NCBI RefSeq assembly: GCF_000143415.4
Contig: NW_003314302.1
Span: forward strand, 708,085-772,084
Direction of reading: 5' to 3'
DNA length: 64,000 nucleotides
From: Selaginella moellendorffii
Taxonomy: Eukaryota > Streptophyta > Lycopodiopsida > Selaginellales > Selaginellaceae
Positions 13,471 to 25,104 of the stretch are shown here, piece after piece (position 1 is the first letter of the stretch; each line of letters begins with the position of its first letter). The translations under genes and the position numbers were made by a program. Under the pieces are notes generated by a model. It worked only from the letters and a program-made list of their open reading frames with translations. It was not told the DNA's origin and made no database searches.

Positions 13471-14040
13471 TATAAGCAACCAAAGAGAATAATTCAAAAG
13501 ACAATGTATAAGAGTTTAAATATAAAGGGAAAGGGCTTATGAATAAAAGTGCTCATTTTTCCAATTATTTAATGGTTTTGGGATACTTAAGGTTAAGTGG
13601 TTCTTAGGTTTAAGTAGTATTGGGCTAAATGAACTATTAGGAGGTCCAAACTTACGAGTTTATATTTAGTATTAGAGAGGGTCTCGAGTCCGACTCTGTT
13701 GGTTGGCTAGGGGAATCACACCACTTGTTGAGATTGACATTTGGTAGGTTTAATTTGCCTCCAATTAGGCTCGATTTAAGGAATAAAATGTCAAGAGAGT
13801 AAAGCTTTTGAGAGAGTTATGACTCTCAGCTTTCATTCACAAGGGTGTGAACTTGCAAAGAAGCATGGTAGATTATAAGTAACAAAAGAAAATAACTCAA
13901 AATACAATTCATAATCAAATATAGAGGGAAAAGGCCCATAAACAAGAGTACACCCCTTTTTTAATTGATTAAATATTTTAGGCTTAGGTTTAAGTAGTAT
14001 TTGGCTGGGTGACTTCCCAAGAAGTCCAAACTTATAATAA
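13471..14040 (+). mobile_element. TRIM family 1, old full copy
   Basis: The left LTR (13471-13664) starts TATAAGCAACCAAAGAGAA, the diverged form of TGTAAGCAACC. It is followed by TTTAGTATTAGAG, a mutated iMet primer site. A short internal segment with GACTCTGTTGGTTGGCTA is the same as at 49445 and 60514. The right LTR runs from 13874 to about 14040 and has lost its terminus. The internal part, about 210 bp, has no coding capacity. Confidence 0.7.
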
Positions 14041-14186
14041 GATTGGCCATATATATCGGTGTTATCAATATTTTCTAGATTGACATCTTCCATTTCCGAG
14101 ATAGAAAGCCTTAACAACATCCTATTGATGTTGTTGCAATTGAAGGTTATAATACAAATATTCTTCTAAGAAACAAGGAGTTGCAT

Positions 14187-14348
14187 TGTAGCGCACCTTA
14201 TCTCTCTCCCCTTAAGCCAACTGGAAAAGGGGCAATTGCTTGATGAGAGAGCCCTTAATAGCTATTTTATCCCCATTTATCCCCCAAGGTTCCAAGGATC
14301 CATGGTGATAGTATATCTAAATCTCATCCCATGATCACATGCGCTACA
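14187..14348 (-). mobile_element. Solo LTR of TRIM family 2
   Basis: A 162-bp copy of the 8733-8892 LTR, with ends TGTAGCGC and GCGCTACA. It is flanked by the 5-bp target duplication TGCAT (14182-14186 and 14349-14353). The flanking duplication shows it is an intact insertion that lost its interior by LTR-LTR recombination. Confidence 0.85.
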
Positions 14349-14359
14349 TGCATGAGTAG

Positions 14360-15763
14360 TAGAGGATTCTTGTGTGAATAAGTTAATGACCCTTCTATCA
14401 TTCTTTCAAAAGTATTATTAAGGGGTTCACTCAAAAAAGCAATATAGCTTTCTCACATGATAATACAATCATGGAAATAAGAGAATGAGAATAGAACAAA
14501 CGGCTCAAATCACTCACCACCAGTTCATGTAATGTTTACTTTCCAAGCTTATTTTTATAATAAAATATCTCATATTATTCTCTTCATGTTAGTTGATATA
14601 AGTTCAAGTTTATCTTCTATTACTTGGCTTGTTGCCACATGTTGCAATTTACAATTATGTTATATGGTAAATTTATATAAGCTCTTACACTCAACAATGA
14701 ATATCATAGCCAATCTTGTCACATGCTTAATAGCAAATATCATGGGTATGACATCCCTATTCTTGACATCAACTTCCATTAGAACAAGATCATCACCCAT
14801 ATAAAATGGAGTTAAGGGTATGTGCAATAACAAATGCTAGTCTTATAATATTGAGTTAGTGGAAAAGTGTTATTAAGGGTGGTTGGAGCAAGTGCATACA
14901 CAACTCCTATAAAATTTTGATGAAGTATTAGCCATAACATTCCTAATTTGATCCACTCTAAATTTTTTAGCTCTGCATAAAACAAAAGGCTCTAAAAGCA
15001 AATGCCAAAATACATCACTAACTCAGATGACCACTGACAAAGATGATGCAATTGCTAAAAGGCATAATTATAATTGTTAGCATATCCAAATGCATGCTTG
15101 AAATATTATATAATATTGAAGATAAAACTATAAAATTAATTAATATATATAATTAATTTGAGTAGTAAGGTTTTAAAAACATGTTTTAGCTAGTTTAAGA
15201 ACATATTCTAAATGTTATATTAAATATCACATCAACTTTATAGAGTACCACTGGTTGTAACATATATATATATAATGGAATGATGTTGATTAAGCATATT
15301 TATGCTCTCTTGCATCAATACATCTTTGAGAATAATTTCAGAAGCATCCACCTACAGGATAAAAAGTCAAGTGTAGATAGGATATACCAAAACTAGATGA
15401 TTTATCAACATTACTTTAAAATTTACAAATACCCACGTACAGTCCTTAAATTAGATGAAAGATGATGTGGATAACTTCAGTAGTATTTGCAATGATGTAG
15501 TACGATTAAAACTATTATTAATAAAATGATTAAAATCTTGCACTTTGCCAAGGAAGTATTGCACATTGTTCATATACTTCAAAATAGAAAATTTAAGTTT
15601 AGTCATGAATTTGTCAACATCAACTTACAAATCTCTGTGAGAAATATGATACCCAAAATAAGTTATGTCCTTTAACTTAAACATACACTTTAACTACTTT
15701 AGTTTTAAACTAACTTTCTGGTAACCGATTCAACACCTTGTGAATATCACGAACATTTTCCTC
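14360..15763. other. AT-rich DNA without a recognised gene
   Basis: Strongly AT-rich with a short TA run near 15265. Nothing codes convincingly. The end near 15540-15760 may be decayed pol of the same element as the relic at 15764. Confidence 0.45.
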
Positions 15764-15961
15764 CTATACCCCATGATAATGGATCAAGATATTATCAATG
15801 AAATCAGTAATCACTTTTGTCATATTGTAAAGAATCTCATCTATCATCTGCTGAAAAGTTGCCAGAGCATTATTCATTCTGAATGACATCACTAAGAACT
15901 CATACAAACTAAATAGGGTACAAAAGGCAGTCTTGGGAATATCCTTCTTAACCATTAGCAC
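15764..15961 (-). pseudogene. Ty3/gypsy reverse transcriptase fragment
   Basis: A 65-codon open stretch contains the gypsy RT order DIPKTAF, LYEFLVMSF, ATFQQMIDEIL and FIDNILIHY. The last is a mutated form of the YxDDILIYS active-site motif, in which the second catalytic Asp is Asn. Decayed sequence continues on both sides. It is an independent copy from the relic at 12595-12760. Confidence 0.7.
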
Positions 15962-16189
15962 TTATTAGTACCCAAAAGTAAAATCCAACTTAGTGAATCA
16001 ATGGTTTTACCCCAAACAATCTAGAAAATCAATACTATAAGGAAGAAGATATATATTTAGGATCATTACATCATTTAATGAAGATATTTTATGTAATAAC
16101 AAATAATCCTATCAAATTTACTCTAGCATTAAACTCTTTAATATCATCATCTAACACGTGGGTATACCTTTCTTTGGTAACACTGACCT

Positions 16190-16838
16190 TTCCTAGCCAA
16201 ATTGGCTCTATTAGAGTCCTCCCCTACTATACTTTTGGAGCACACCAAACCCTTTAGAGCCTGAGAGATAATCACTTTGGGCTTTCACCCTTGGACTTGG
16301 ACTTAGACTTCGGCTCAGACTCGGACTTGGTCTCGAACTCGGACTCAGACTCAGTCTTAGACTTAGATTCAGACTCGATCTTGGTCTCAGTCTCTTTCTT
16401 GGCCTTGACCTTGGACTCGATCTTAGGTCCATCCCAGACTTGACTTCGGACTCCATCTCGAGTCCATCTCAGACTCCATCTCAAATCCATCTCGGATTCC
16501 ATCTCAAGTCCATCTCGGACTCCATTTAGGGTCCATCTTAAACTCCATCTTGGATTCGAACTCTATCTCAGACTCCTTCCTAGACTTGTTCTTAACACTT
16601 CTATATATCACACACTTGCCATGTGTCAGTATTTTTTGTATCCTTTTTTAGAGACTCATTTACTGATTATTTTGCACTCATTCCTTGAACACTTTATTTA
16701 GAGTTTCACTCCTGGTCTCGACTTTCCAAGTTAGAGCCTTCGGTCCAAACATGTTATGTTTGTTGGACTTCCACTTCGACCACTACTATGTAGCACCCTT
16801 TCAACTTTACTTTGGGGCTTAGGGATTTGTGTCTCACA
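16190..16838 (-). repeat. Truncated LARD LTR, reverse orientation
   Basis: Read on the minus strand it starts TGTGAGACACAAATCCCTAA at 16838, the same start as the LTRs at 20406, 53140 and 58767. It runs through the GAGATGGAGTCC satellite part and ends near 16190, in the middle of the LTR. About 1.1 kb of LTR and all the internal part are missing. Confidence 0.75.
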
Positions 16839-17851
16839 TCAATAACCAAACACTAAAATGCATAATTAACTCAAATGGCCTTTGACAAAGATATTGGTCA
16901 TATATATGTCATCTAGTCTAAATATTGCAAAAAGGCATTTATTAATTTAAAAGAATTATTGATGACTCCTCTAATTTTGGCATATCTTAACTACATTTAA
17001 CTTTTTATTTTATGTTTCTTATATCAATCTCAAGGGTTTCTTGATGCAAAAGAGCATGTTGTAGCAAGTTATAATAGCCCTATACTTGGGACTTGACTAA
17101 TTAAGTTAAATAGGAGGGGGATGATATGGTGAGGGGACAATGCCTTTGTGGTGATTTCTTCAGAAAATATATGGAACTTGCTCAACTCTTTTGACGCATT
17201 TATACCGGTGCTATAGACTGACATAGATGCTGTGGTAAATTCATCCCAAACTTCACTTTAAAAACTGAGTTTCTTCCTTCAGGGCTTGGTGACAACAGCT
17301 GAAGAGCCATGCCCCTCATCTCCACCAAAAAATGGACCATGGACAAAAATGACTTTTAGCTAGGATGACAATCCAGGGATCTAACCTCAAGCCTCAAATC
17401 AAGTGTGAACACCCTGTGTGTGCAAAGCACTGGCCCCCTCTCAAGCCTTGCCTCTACTCTCTCTATCTATCATGCCCAGTACTCACCAAGAACCATCCAC
17501 TTCAAGAACCCGGCACCTCAATAATTTAAAGTTTATAATGTTTATATTAAGTTATAATTATAAACTTTAAAATATTAAAGTTATGGCAAATTTTTTATTT
17601 TCAAAACTCTCTACACATTATATAGATAAAAACGTTGTGGAGTGTAACCTCAAATAACAAGAGTGACTACTTAATGTTTTGACTCTTGTATGTGTTTCTG
17701 GAAAAACAAAACAATCAATCCTGAGAATGCTTACATATGGAAGTAAACCTAAATTTCTTCTTCACCTATAGAGCATGTTTCTCTTCACTTGATGATCCCA
17801 CAAATGCAAGTGGCTTGAAAGATCTGGAGAGTAGAACTTGGGCACTACTAC
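16839..17851. other. AT-rich DNA with copy 2 of the 170-bp repeat (17332-17505)
   Basis: Apart from the repeat shared with 11436-11610, I see nothing recognisable. Confidence 0.5.
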
Positions 17852-18200
17852 CTAGTTCCAGCAGTGTAAATCCGTCCATGAACCCACACTGTTGAGCTTC
17901 GTGTGCTGGAACGCTTCAAATTCATTCCACGTATCACCGAAAGCTGTCATCGTCCACCCTGATGGGTGAAATAGCTGTAATGGGAATACAAAAAATATGA
18001 GATAAAACACAGCTTTTGAAGGCATCCTCCAACGCAGGCTTGATGTGAGATTGCTCAAAATCCGTCCCCAGGTTCTCAAAGATGTAGTGAGCCAGATTTT
18101 CGGCGCGCCACTCAAAGGTTGTAAGACCTGAACGAAGGAAGTAAGAAAGGGCAAAGAGGAGATAGGGTTGAAAAACAAGCGGTGGTGAGATCCCCGTCAA
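17852..18200 (-). pseudogene. Two exon-like segments of an unrecognised gene
   Basis: On the minus strand an open segment (about 18200-18020) reads into a probable intron ending CCCATTACAG near 17985. A second open segment in another frame continues to about 17852 with the words FHPSGWTMTAFGD. Base composition is more balanced than in the surrounding DNA, and together with the 2OG oxygenase relic it forms a gene-like island. I do not recognise the product. Confidence 0.3.
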
Positions 18201-18378
18201 ACGCTGCTGGTTTCCGCCAAGAAAATTAAATATATAGGAGTTTGTCCTTTCACGAAGGAGCAGCTGTTTTCACTGCGGGTGTTGGGATTCTCTGCCCAAA
18301 GTGGGAATGCGGAGTTGACATGATATTTTAGTGGGCTTCACTGGAACACCTCGGCATCGCGAGAATACTTCTTTCGCC

Positions 18379-18480
18379 ATGGAAGCATTTGCAGGCCTCG
18401 CGTTTAGCAATGCTTTCATGACAGCTTCGCCCCTTCTGAACCTGAGCAGCTCTGTCAGCAAAATTCAGGAACAAGCTAGC
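18379..18480 (+). CDS. Possible first exon, unknown product
   Basis: ATG at 18379 in good context (TCGCCATGG) opens about 34 codons rich in Ala, Ser, Phe and Leu, in the style of a plastid transit peptide. A GTATGA donor-like site then follows near 18480. I could not follow it into a second exon. It may be chance or the remains of a gene broken by insertions. Confidence 0.2.
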
Positions 18481-18795
18481 GTATGATACTCCGAGGTCTG
18501 GTGCTTTCTCTCGTCAAGCTTTCGGTGCGTTCCACCAAAGAAATGAGGAAACTTGAGCAGAAGAGTCAGAAGAGGTGCTCAAAGCGCATGAATGGCTTTG
18601 TGGGAAAATGCAAGGAGACCAGAAGGAGAAAAAAAGGTGTATATACGCAGCTGTATATACATTCCTGGTGAGAACTGAGAGACTGAGAACCGAGGCAATG
18701 CTGCTGAGCACCAGCAAAGTCAACAAATGGAAAGTCAAAGAAGGTCTTTTAAACAACTGATCCAGATAGACAGGACATATTTTTTACTTCTTTAC

Positions 18796-19740
18796 CTAGG
18801 TGATAACAGATTTACCACTCGCCTGCTTGGCAAAAAAGATGGCGAGGTAATCCCGGTAGCACACGGCTTGAAAATGCGACTCATCCTGGGCATTGACAAG
18901 CTCGGGGACGGGCGCGATCAACAGTCCAGCCGGCGGTGGCTCGAAGAAGCTCGCGATGGAATATCTGGTGGAATCAGAATTGGCCAACGTGCGATGCTCA
19001 GGGCTCTTGTATTTACCATTGCTCATAATCTGGGGTGGAAATACGTAAGAAGTAAGAACCCAAGATGTACATTTTACCTCGAGTTGGTCTCCCATGGTAA
19101 CAACGATTGCGCCGGGTAAAGAATGGACGGTGATCCATGCGCCGTCCTTGAGCACTTGCAATCCAGGCACTCCATTGTTGACCAATAGGGGAATGACATC
19201 TAGGTCTGTATGTGAGCGCAGCGCTAGCACGAGCTCGGGCTGTGGGCATGGAAGATAACGATTCATCAGCATCGAGTGATGGAGTTCCTCTAGGGATTGC
19301 TCGATCCGGTTGGATTCCAGGCCTAATCCTCTAGAGACGTATCTCAGCAGCTTTCTTCCCAGATCGTGCATCGCCTAGCACTGGAATCGCTGGAGAAAAA
19401 CGATAGGAACGATCAAGATTGCATTCTCAGAAGAATTTGCGCTCACTGGTAGTGTGGAGGATCGCTCGGGCATGATTCTTTAACGGCATCGCTACACGGA
19501 GGATAGCAAAGGCTCTGGAAGAGGAAATCTCTCCAATCCACGATGCTTGAGTTGTCGAATCTGACTGAGTAGCTGGTGGTCTTGGGGACCAGCGTGGCGC
19601 TGAAATATTTCATCCTCACTGCCATGGGAAGACCTTGGCCACCTGGAGCATCCCATCAACAATCTCCTGCACCACGCCGTGAGACTTCTTTGCAACACCT
19701 TGTGGATCTTTGATGTACTTTGAAAGAAACCATTCCATAT
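18796..19740 (-). pseudogene. 2-oxoglutarate/Fe(II) dioxygenase relic (plant DOXC type)
   Basis: Three exon-like segments lie on the minus strand. The first (about 19740-19445) has HGVVQEIVDGML and, after a frameshift, MKYFS and DWRDFLFQ followed by PPHY, the usual order before the core. The second (about 19393-19077) carries the core with CPQPELVLALRSHTDLD, giving the H-x-D of the iron triad, and ends at GDQLE. A 47-bp intron (19030-19076, GT...CCCCAG) leads to the third (19029-18796), with the distal His in KSPEHR and the oxoglutarate-binding R-x-S in TRYSIASFF. This family hydroxylates or desaturates small molecules such as flavonoids and hormones. The N-terminal third is missing. A frameshift in segment 1 and a TAG just upstream of the segment-2 reading frame indicate a pseudogene, unless the splice site lies further in. 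Confidence 0.75.
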
Positions 19741-20405
19741 GCAAACTTTGTTTATAATGTTTATATTAAATTAGAATGAACTCGCTAGTTTAACTCTTCA
19801 ATTCATGAATTAAAGAATGGTTTGCACTCAAAAGGGCTCATAAGTAAAAGTGCACCCCTTTTTTCAATTAATTAAAAGTTTTAGAATATTTAAAGTTTAA
19901 GTTCATTATAACAAAATTGAGGGACGAACCTTCACAATAAAGAAAAATCATACAGGGAGTTTCACATTCCCACTATTATGAGAGATTTATATATTTTATC
20001 ATGCTGTGATCATTTCATTATTGAAGCGGAAAAATTTAGTTAGTTATACTACTTGATAAGTTTTGACATTTAAAAGAAATAATTTTGAGGTTATTCATTG
20101 CTTGAGGAATTCTATAACTAATGTTAATGCCTTTCTTAGAGCTCCTCTCCCTTCTCGTGTTCTTGGCAAATAAATTATTCTAGCATCAATGAATTTTAGA
20201 ATTCTAGGCCATCAATGGTTGTTATACTTGATATTTTGTATCTACAAGGTCTAAAGCTAAAATTACCTTCTTTTGATGAAATTCATGAGGCTCAAAAGGT
20301 CAAACTATGGATTCAAAGACTTCAGATTCTTGTATCACTTATTGATGTTTTGCTATTTTAGTATTTATATTTTCAATATCATTATGGATAATCTTCTTTA
20401 CTTTA

Positions 20406-22149
20406 TGTGAGACACAAATCCCTAAGCCCCAATGTGGAGTCGAAAGGGTGCCACGTGGTAGTGGCCGAAGCAAAAGCTAAACGAGCGTAACACGTTTAGA
20501 CTAAAAGCTCCGACTTGAAAAGTCAAGAGTGGGAATGGAACTCCCAACGAAGTGTTCAAGGAACAAGCACAAAACAAGCAATAAGTGAATCTCTAAAAAA
20601 GGGATACAAAAGGACTAATATATGACACGTGGAAGTGTCCAAGATGGAATCTGAGATGGACCCAAGATGGAGTCTGAGATGGACCGAGATGGAGTCCAAG
20701 ATGGACCCGAGATGGAGTTCGACATGGACTTGAGATAGAGTCCAAGATGGACCCAAGATGGAGTCCAAGAAAGACCCGAGATATAGTCCGAGATGGACCC
20801 GAGATGGGGTCCAAGATGGACCAAAGATGAAATCTGAGATGGAGTCCGAGATGGAATTCGAGATGGAGCTAAGATGGAGTCCAAAATGGACCCGAGATGG
20901 AGTCCGAGAAGTCCGAGATAGAACCGAGATTGAGATTGAGACCGAGACCAAGACCGGTCTCAATCTCAATTTCGGTTCCATCTCGGGCTTCTTGGACTCC
21001 ATCTCGGACTCCATCTCAGCTCCATCTCAAACTCCATCTCGGACTCCATCCGAGTCCGAGTCTGAAGTCAAGACCAAGACCGAGTCCAACTCCGAGTCCA
21101 AGTCCGAGTTCGATTACTAATACAGGTTGTTGGGTGAAAGCCCAAAGCGATCGTCCCCCAAGGGGGGGGGGGGGGGGGGGAGTTGCTATAGGGGGTTCCA
21201 AAAGTATAGTAGGAAAAGTGTGGGGGTTGGACTCAGTAGAGCTAATTTGGCCAGGAAAGGTTAATTTGGCCCAAGAAGGTTATACCCAGGTGTTGGGTGA
21301 TGAGATAACCATTGGGAAGTCTAATGCTAGAGTGAATATGGACTAACAAGCGGGGTAACTTGGTGAAGTGTTTAAGAGTCAGCTCTAGTTCCCCCGGGAG
21401 ATCGAATGGTCAATGCTCTTAATCCAAGCATGGGTGGCACTACCTACTTGGATACATGGCGTGGTTCAATGGATCTCGCTCTAAGCCCATGGCTAAAACA
21501 CTCAAAGGCAGAAGGTGGGGAGAGTACCTATGAAGCTTGCATAGCGCCACGGTGTTCCAAAATGTTGTCCCAAAATCCTAGATTGTGGAAAGGAAAAGGA
21601 GCAGTCCTCTAGTGGAATGATTAAAGATATGGGCATATGGTGAGGAAGTCCCAAAGGACAAGTGGGACTTAGTGGTCGAGCCTGCAGGCCTTGATCCAGT
21701 GGCAATGTTGACAAACACGGCCATGAACAGAAAAGGACTTGGTGGGGACTGAAAAAGGGATATTGGGGAAGATTGTTCCCCATGTTAGTAGGCATCCTAA
21801 GGATGCTAAGGAGTGGATTTGGGATGACTACTCATGGACGGGTGGCCCAGTCTTGGAAAGATGAGACTGTGATGCAGGTGGTATTAGACCATTAGTGTGG
21901 CAAAGGTGAATGGGCATAACTTTAACGTAAAGGGCTAATATGTTGATGGTACCTTTGGGTGTTGGTTGTGGGATTGGACACGTGGAGCACTTGGACCAAA
22001 TGCAAAGGTTGAGTGGCATGAATGCCATTCTTGGGCTAGCAAGCCCCAAGTCCTAAATTGGACTTATGGAGGTTGTAAATGAGACTCCTCCAAATGGTCA
22101 GAGGTGTGGTTAAATGATTAAAGTAGAATGGAAAAATTAATCACTTATA
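20406..22149 (+). repeat. LARD 5' LTR (1.74 kb) with internal satellite
   Basis: The LTR holds a tandem array built on GAGATGGAGTCC and GAGATGGACCC (about 20640-20910), a CCGAGACCGAGA-type tract (20925-21110) and a run of about 18 G at 21163-21180. The part from about 21110 to 21220 is homologous to part of the gypsy A LTR read in element orientation (shared CTACTATACTTTTGGAACCC and GCTTTGGGCTTTCACCC, seen here as complements). Confidence 0.8.
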
Positions 22150-23523
22150 ATTTGGTATCAAAGCTATTCCTTAGTTTAACTTTTATTGGTGCTCAACTAT
22201 ATCACCACTGGTGTTGACATCGGAAGGTTCTAGAGTGGGCATATCCTTAAGGGGTAGTAGGTCGGGAAAACATGGCTCTCCACTACAGTTCATGTGTGAA
22301 CTTGACGGCAAGGTGGTGGATAGAAAAGTGCCAATAATGGAATGATTTTGGGATCATGGGAACAATATAAAGTTTTCTTCAGAGAGTTGAGGATGTGATC
22401 CAGATGAGTGTTTGACTTAGCAAACTAGCTATTATAGTTGTGGTAAACAACTATAGTTGAGATCATAGGAAAGATAGAAACTCCAAAACAATAAAGGAGT
22501 CACAAAATTATCCTCATATAGTTGAAGTTAATACTCATGAATTTAAGACCAGAAATAATGACCGTGAGAGGTTAAATATAGATGAGGACACAAGTCCTTG
22601 AAATGGTAGCCAAGGCTATTTTTTATAAATGCTAGAACAAACCCAAGGAGTTGGGGGTGTGCTTAGAGGATGAGTTGGTATTTTCATCATATGAACGGAT
22701 AGTCTTAAAGGGCAAAGGTAGCCCATAGAAAATTGGGAATAATCAAGTGTCAAAGAAATACTTGCAAATATGGTCCTTGTGAGTAGGACATGAACACAAG
22801 AAGATGTATTCTACTGAATTGACACCTCAAAAGTAGAACCTCATGGGTTATCAGATTAGTTAAGTCCAAAAACCTGGATGACCCAAGTAAAGTTCGGGGA
22901 TGGTTTTAAAGGATTGGTAGAAGCATTTGGACTGAGGTGTGTTGTGCCCCACAAAAGATGGGGAGGATCATAAAATTTAAATATGAAAATAGTGGGTATC
23001 TCATTGATGGTAAAATGTGCTATATTAAAGTCGTGGGAAAGATGTTCCTAGAAGAAAACAACTTTGACACAAAGTTGTGTGTAAACTCTATGAGGTAGTG
23101 CTAACAAATAGTTGGCATGATAAAGAATTGTATTGGTCTTGGCAAAGACCTAGACACAAGTACAAAGTGTCATAAAGGTAAGTTTGTGGAGCCAATGGTG
23201 TAAAGACACCGAATGCACCAAGGCGTGATGCCTTGAGGTCAAGTTGGCAAATCCATAAGAACCCCTTCCCAAAGGAATCCTAATGGAAATGGGAATGGCA
23301 TAGCCTAAGCTAGAAGGCATATGATTAGAGTGTGGTGACCCAAATAATGATGGAGATATGTGTAAGCAACCAAAGAGAACGACTTGAGAGACGGTTCATA
23401 GGGTTCAAATATAGAGGGAAAGGGCCTATGAATAAGAGTGCACCCCCTTTTCTAATCGGTTAAGGGTTTTGGGATATTTGGAGTTAAGTGTCCTTGGGTT
23501 TAAATAGTATTGGGCTGGGTGAC

Positions 23524-24702
23524 TGTAAGCCACAAATTTTTCCTTTCCAATTTGCCAACTTACCTCGACTATCCATCCAACTCTGCCTTGGCTTGTGCTA
23601 AGTTCCCTCGCCAAGGTTCTCGCCTATGGTATCAGCTCCTACTTGGTCCTCACCAAGGTTCTCGCCTATGGTATCAGCTCCTACTTGGTCCTACTTGGTT
23701 TCAGCTACTCACTGCATGAGAAACGGAGTGTTAGCCATCCATCTACGGATTCCCAAATCTCTCCCAATCCCCCTCCCCAGGTTAGACTGGACTTAAGGTT
23801 CGGCTACACTCCCCGCAGGCACAAGCAGCCAAGCACACCAAGCCTCCAGATTCCTAACACCCCTTGGTACCACAAGACTTGATCATGGGACCCTCTAAAT
23901 CCCAAGCCTTGGGTGCAGCACTTGCTTCGGGACGTCGGGGCGAAACACCGTGGCCTAATGGCCCGGTATGGGTACCTCTACCCCCCCACTTCCATCCTGA
24001 AGGGAAGGCCCAAGCCCCTAGGAAGGGCGAGGACCAATGAGCCACAAGGTACTCAAGTGGGGCACCACTCCACCTGAGCCGGGAGCACCGCAGTCGGTTT
24101 CCCTTTCGGGAGTGGGAGCTGCTCTTGAGCATTTCCCTGGGTGGCCCCTCCGGCACCACCCAAGCCCATGCTCACTCCCACCCAAGGCCCCTCGGCCCCA
24201 GTCTCAACCTCAAGTCAGTTTGGAAGCACCACTGGAGAGTTCTTTCAAGACTGGTTCCTGGACCTCACTATCCCTACTATACTTTTGGAACCCCCTGCAG
24301 CCCCCCCCCCCCCTGGGAGACGCACGCTTTGGGCTTTCACCCCTTGACCCGTATTAGTATTTGGACTTAGTCTCTGGCTCGATCTCGAACCCGATTTCGG
24401 ATTTGGTCTCGGACTCGATCTCGGACCCGATCTCGGACCCGACCTTGGACTCGACCTCAAACTCGGTCTCAGACCCAATTTCGGATCTGGGACTCCGTCT
24501 CGAACTCGGTCTCGAACTCGGACTCGAACTCGGTCCCCGAGTCGGTCTCTGACTCGATTCCGGACTCTATCTTGAACTCGGTCCTAGAGTCGGTCTTGGA
24601 CTCGATCCTCGACTTGGTCCCATCCGATGAACTCTTTGTCATTTCGGTCAAGCTTTTGGGGATCCTTTAGCCTACGACATCTCGGGGAGTCGGTTCCTTA
24701 CA
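23524..24702 (-). repeat. Gypsy A 3' LTR
   Basis: Direct repeat of 48237-49408. It contains a poly-C run (about 24300-24313) and a CTCGGACTCGAT-type minisatellite (24360-24625). Differences from the other LTR include a duplicated TTCTCGCCTATGGTATCAGC block near 23615-23695. Confidence 0.9.
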
Positions 24703-25104
24703 ACTCCACCACCCATAGAAGAAGTTCGATGCCCATATCGAACGTCTTTTTTCATCCTACGACTTGTTGACCATGTCTCCGGGGGCATCCCCCCACTTAG
24801 TGGTGTGCCTAAGTTAGCCTCCCCGGCCAAGAGCCCATGACAACGGAATATAGGTGTCCCTATACTCCTCACCTCACCACGCCCTAGTATGGGGTCGGGA
24901 TTTGAACCCAGCCTTGCTTTACTAGGGGGTTGGGACTCGAACCCAACCTCCGTAGAATACGTTTACGGATTCGACATCCCCGCGGGGAGTCGGGTGTAGT
25001 GCCCTACACCTGGTCGACCTATCCAACCCATGCTAATTAGCTTACCTTTGGGGCGCCTTTGGGTCCCAACATATGCCACTTGCTCAACTTTGCAAATTGA
25101 TATT
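24703..25104. other. Gypsy A 3' non-coding internal region
   Basis: Between the chromodomain stop and the LTR. It has two tRNA T-arm-like words, GGATTTGAACCC and GGACTCGAACCC, near 24897-24940 (B-box-like on the minus strand). No gene. Confidence 0.6.

Noticed and set aside
20556-21346. Several 90-150-codon frames on both strands
   Set aside because: Same satellite inside the LARD 5' LTR; not genes.
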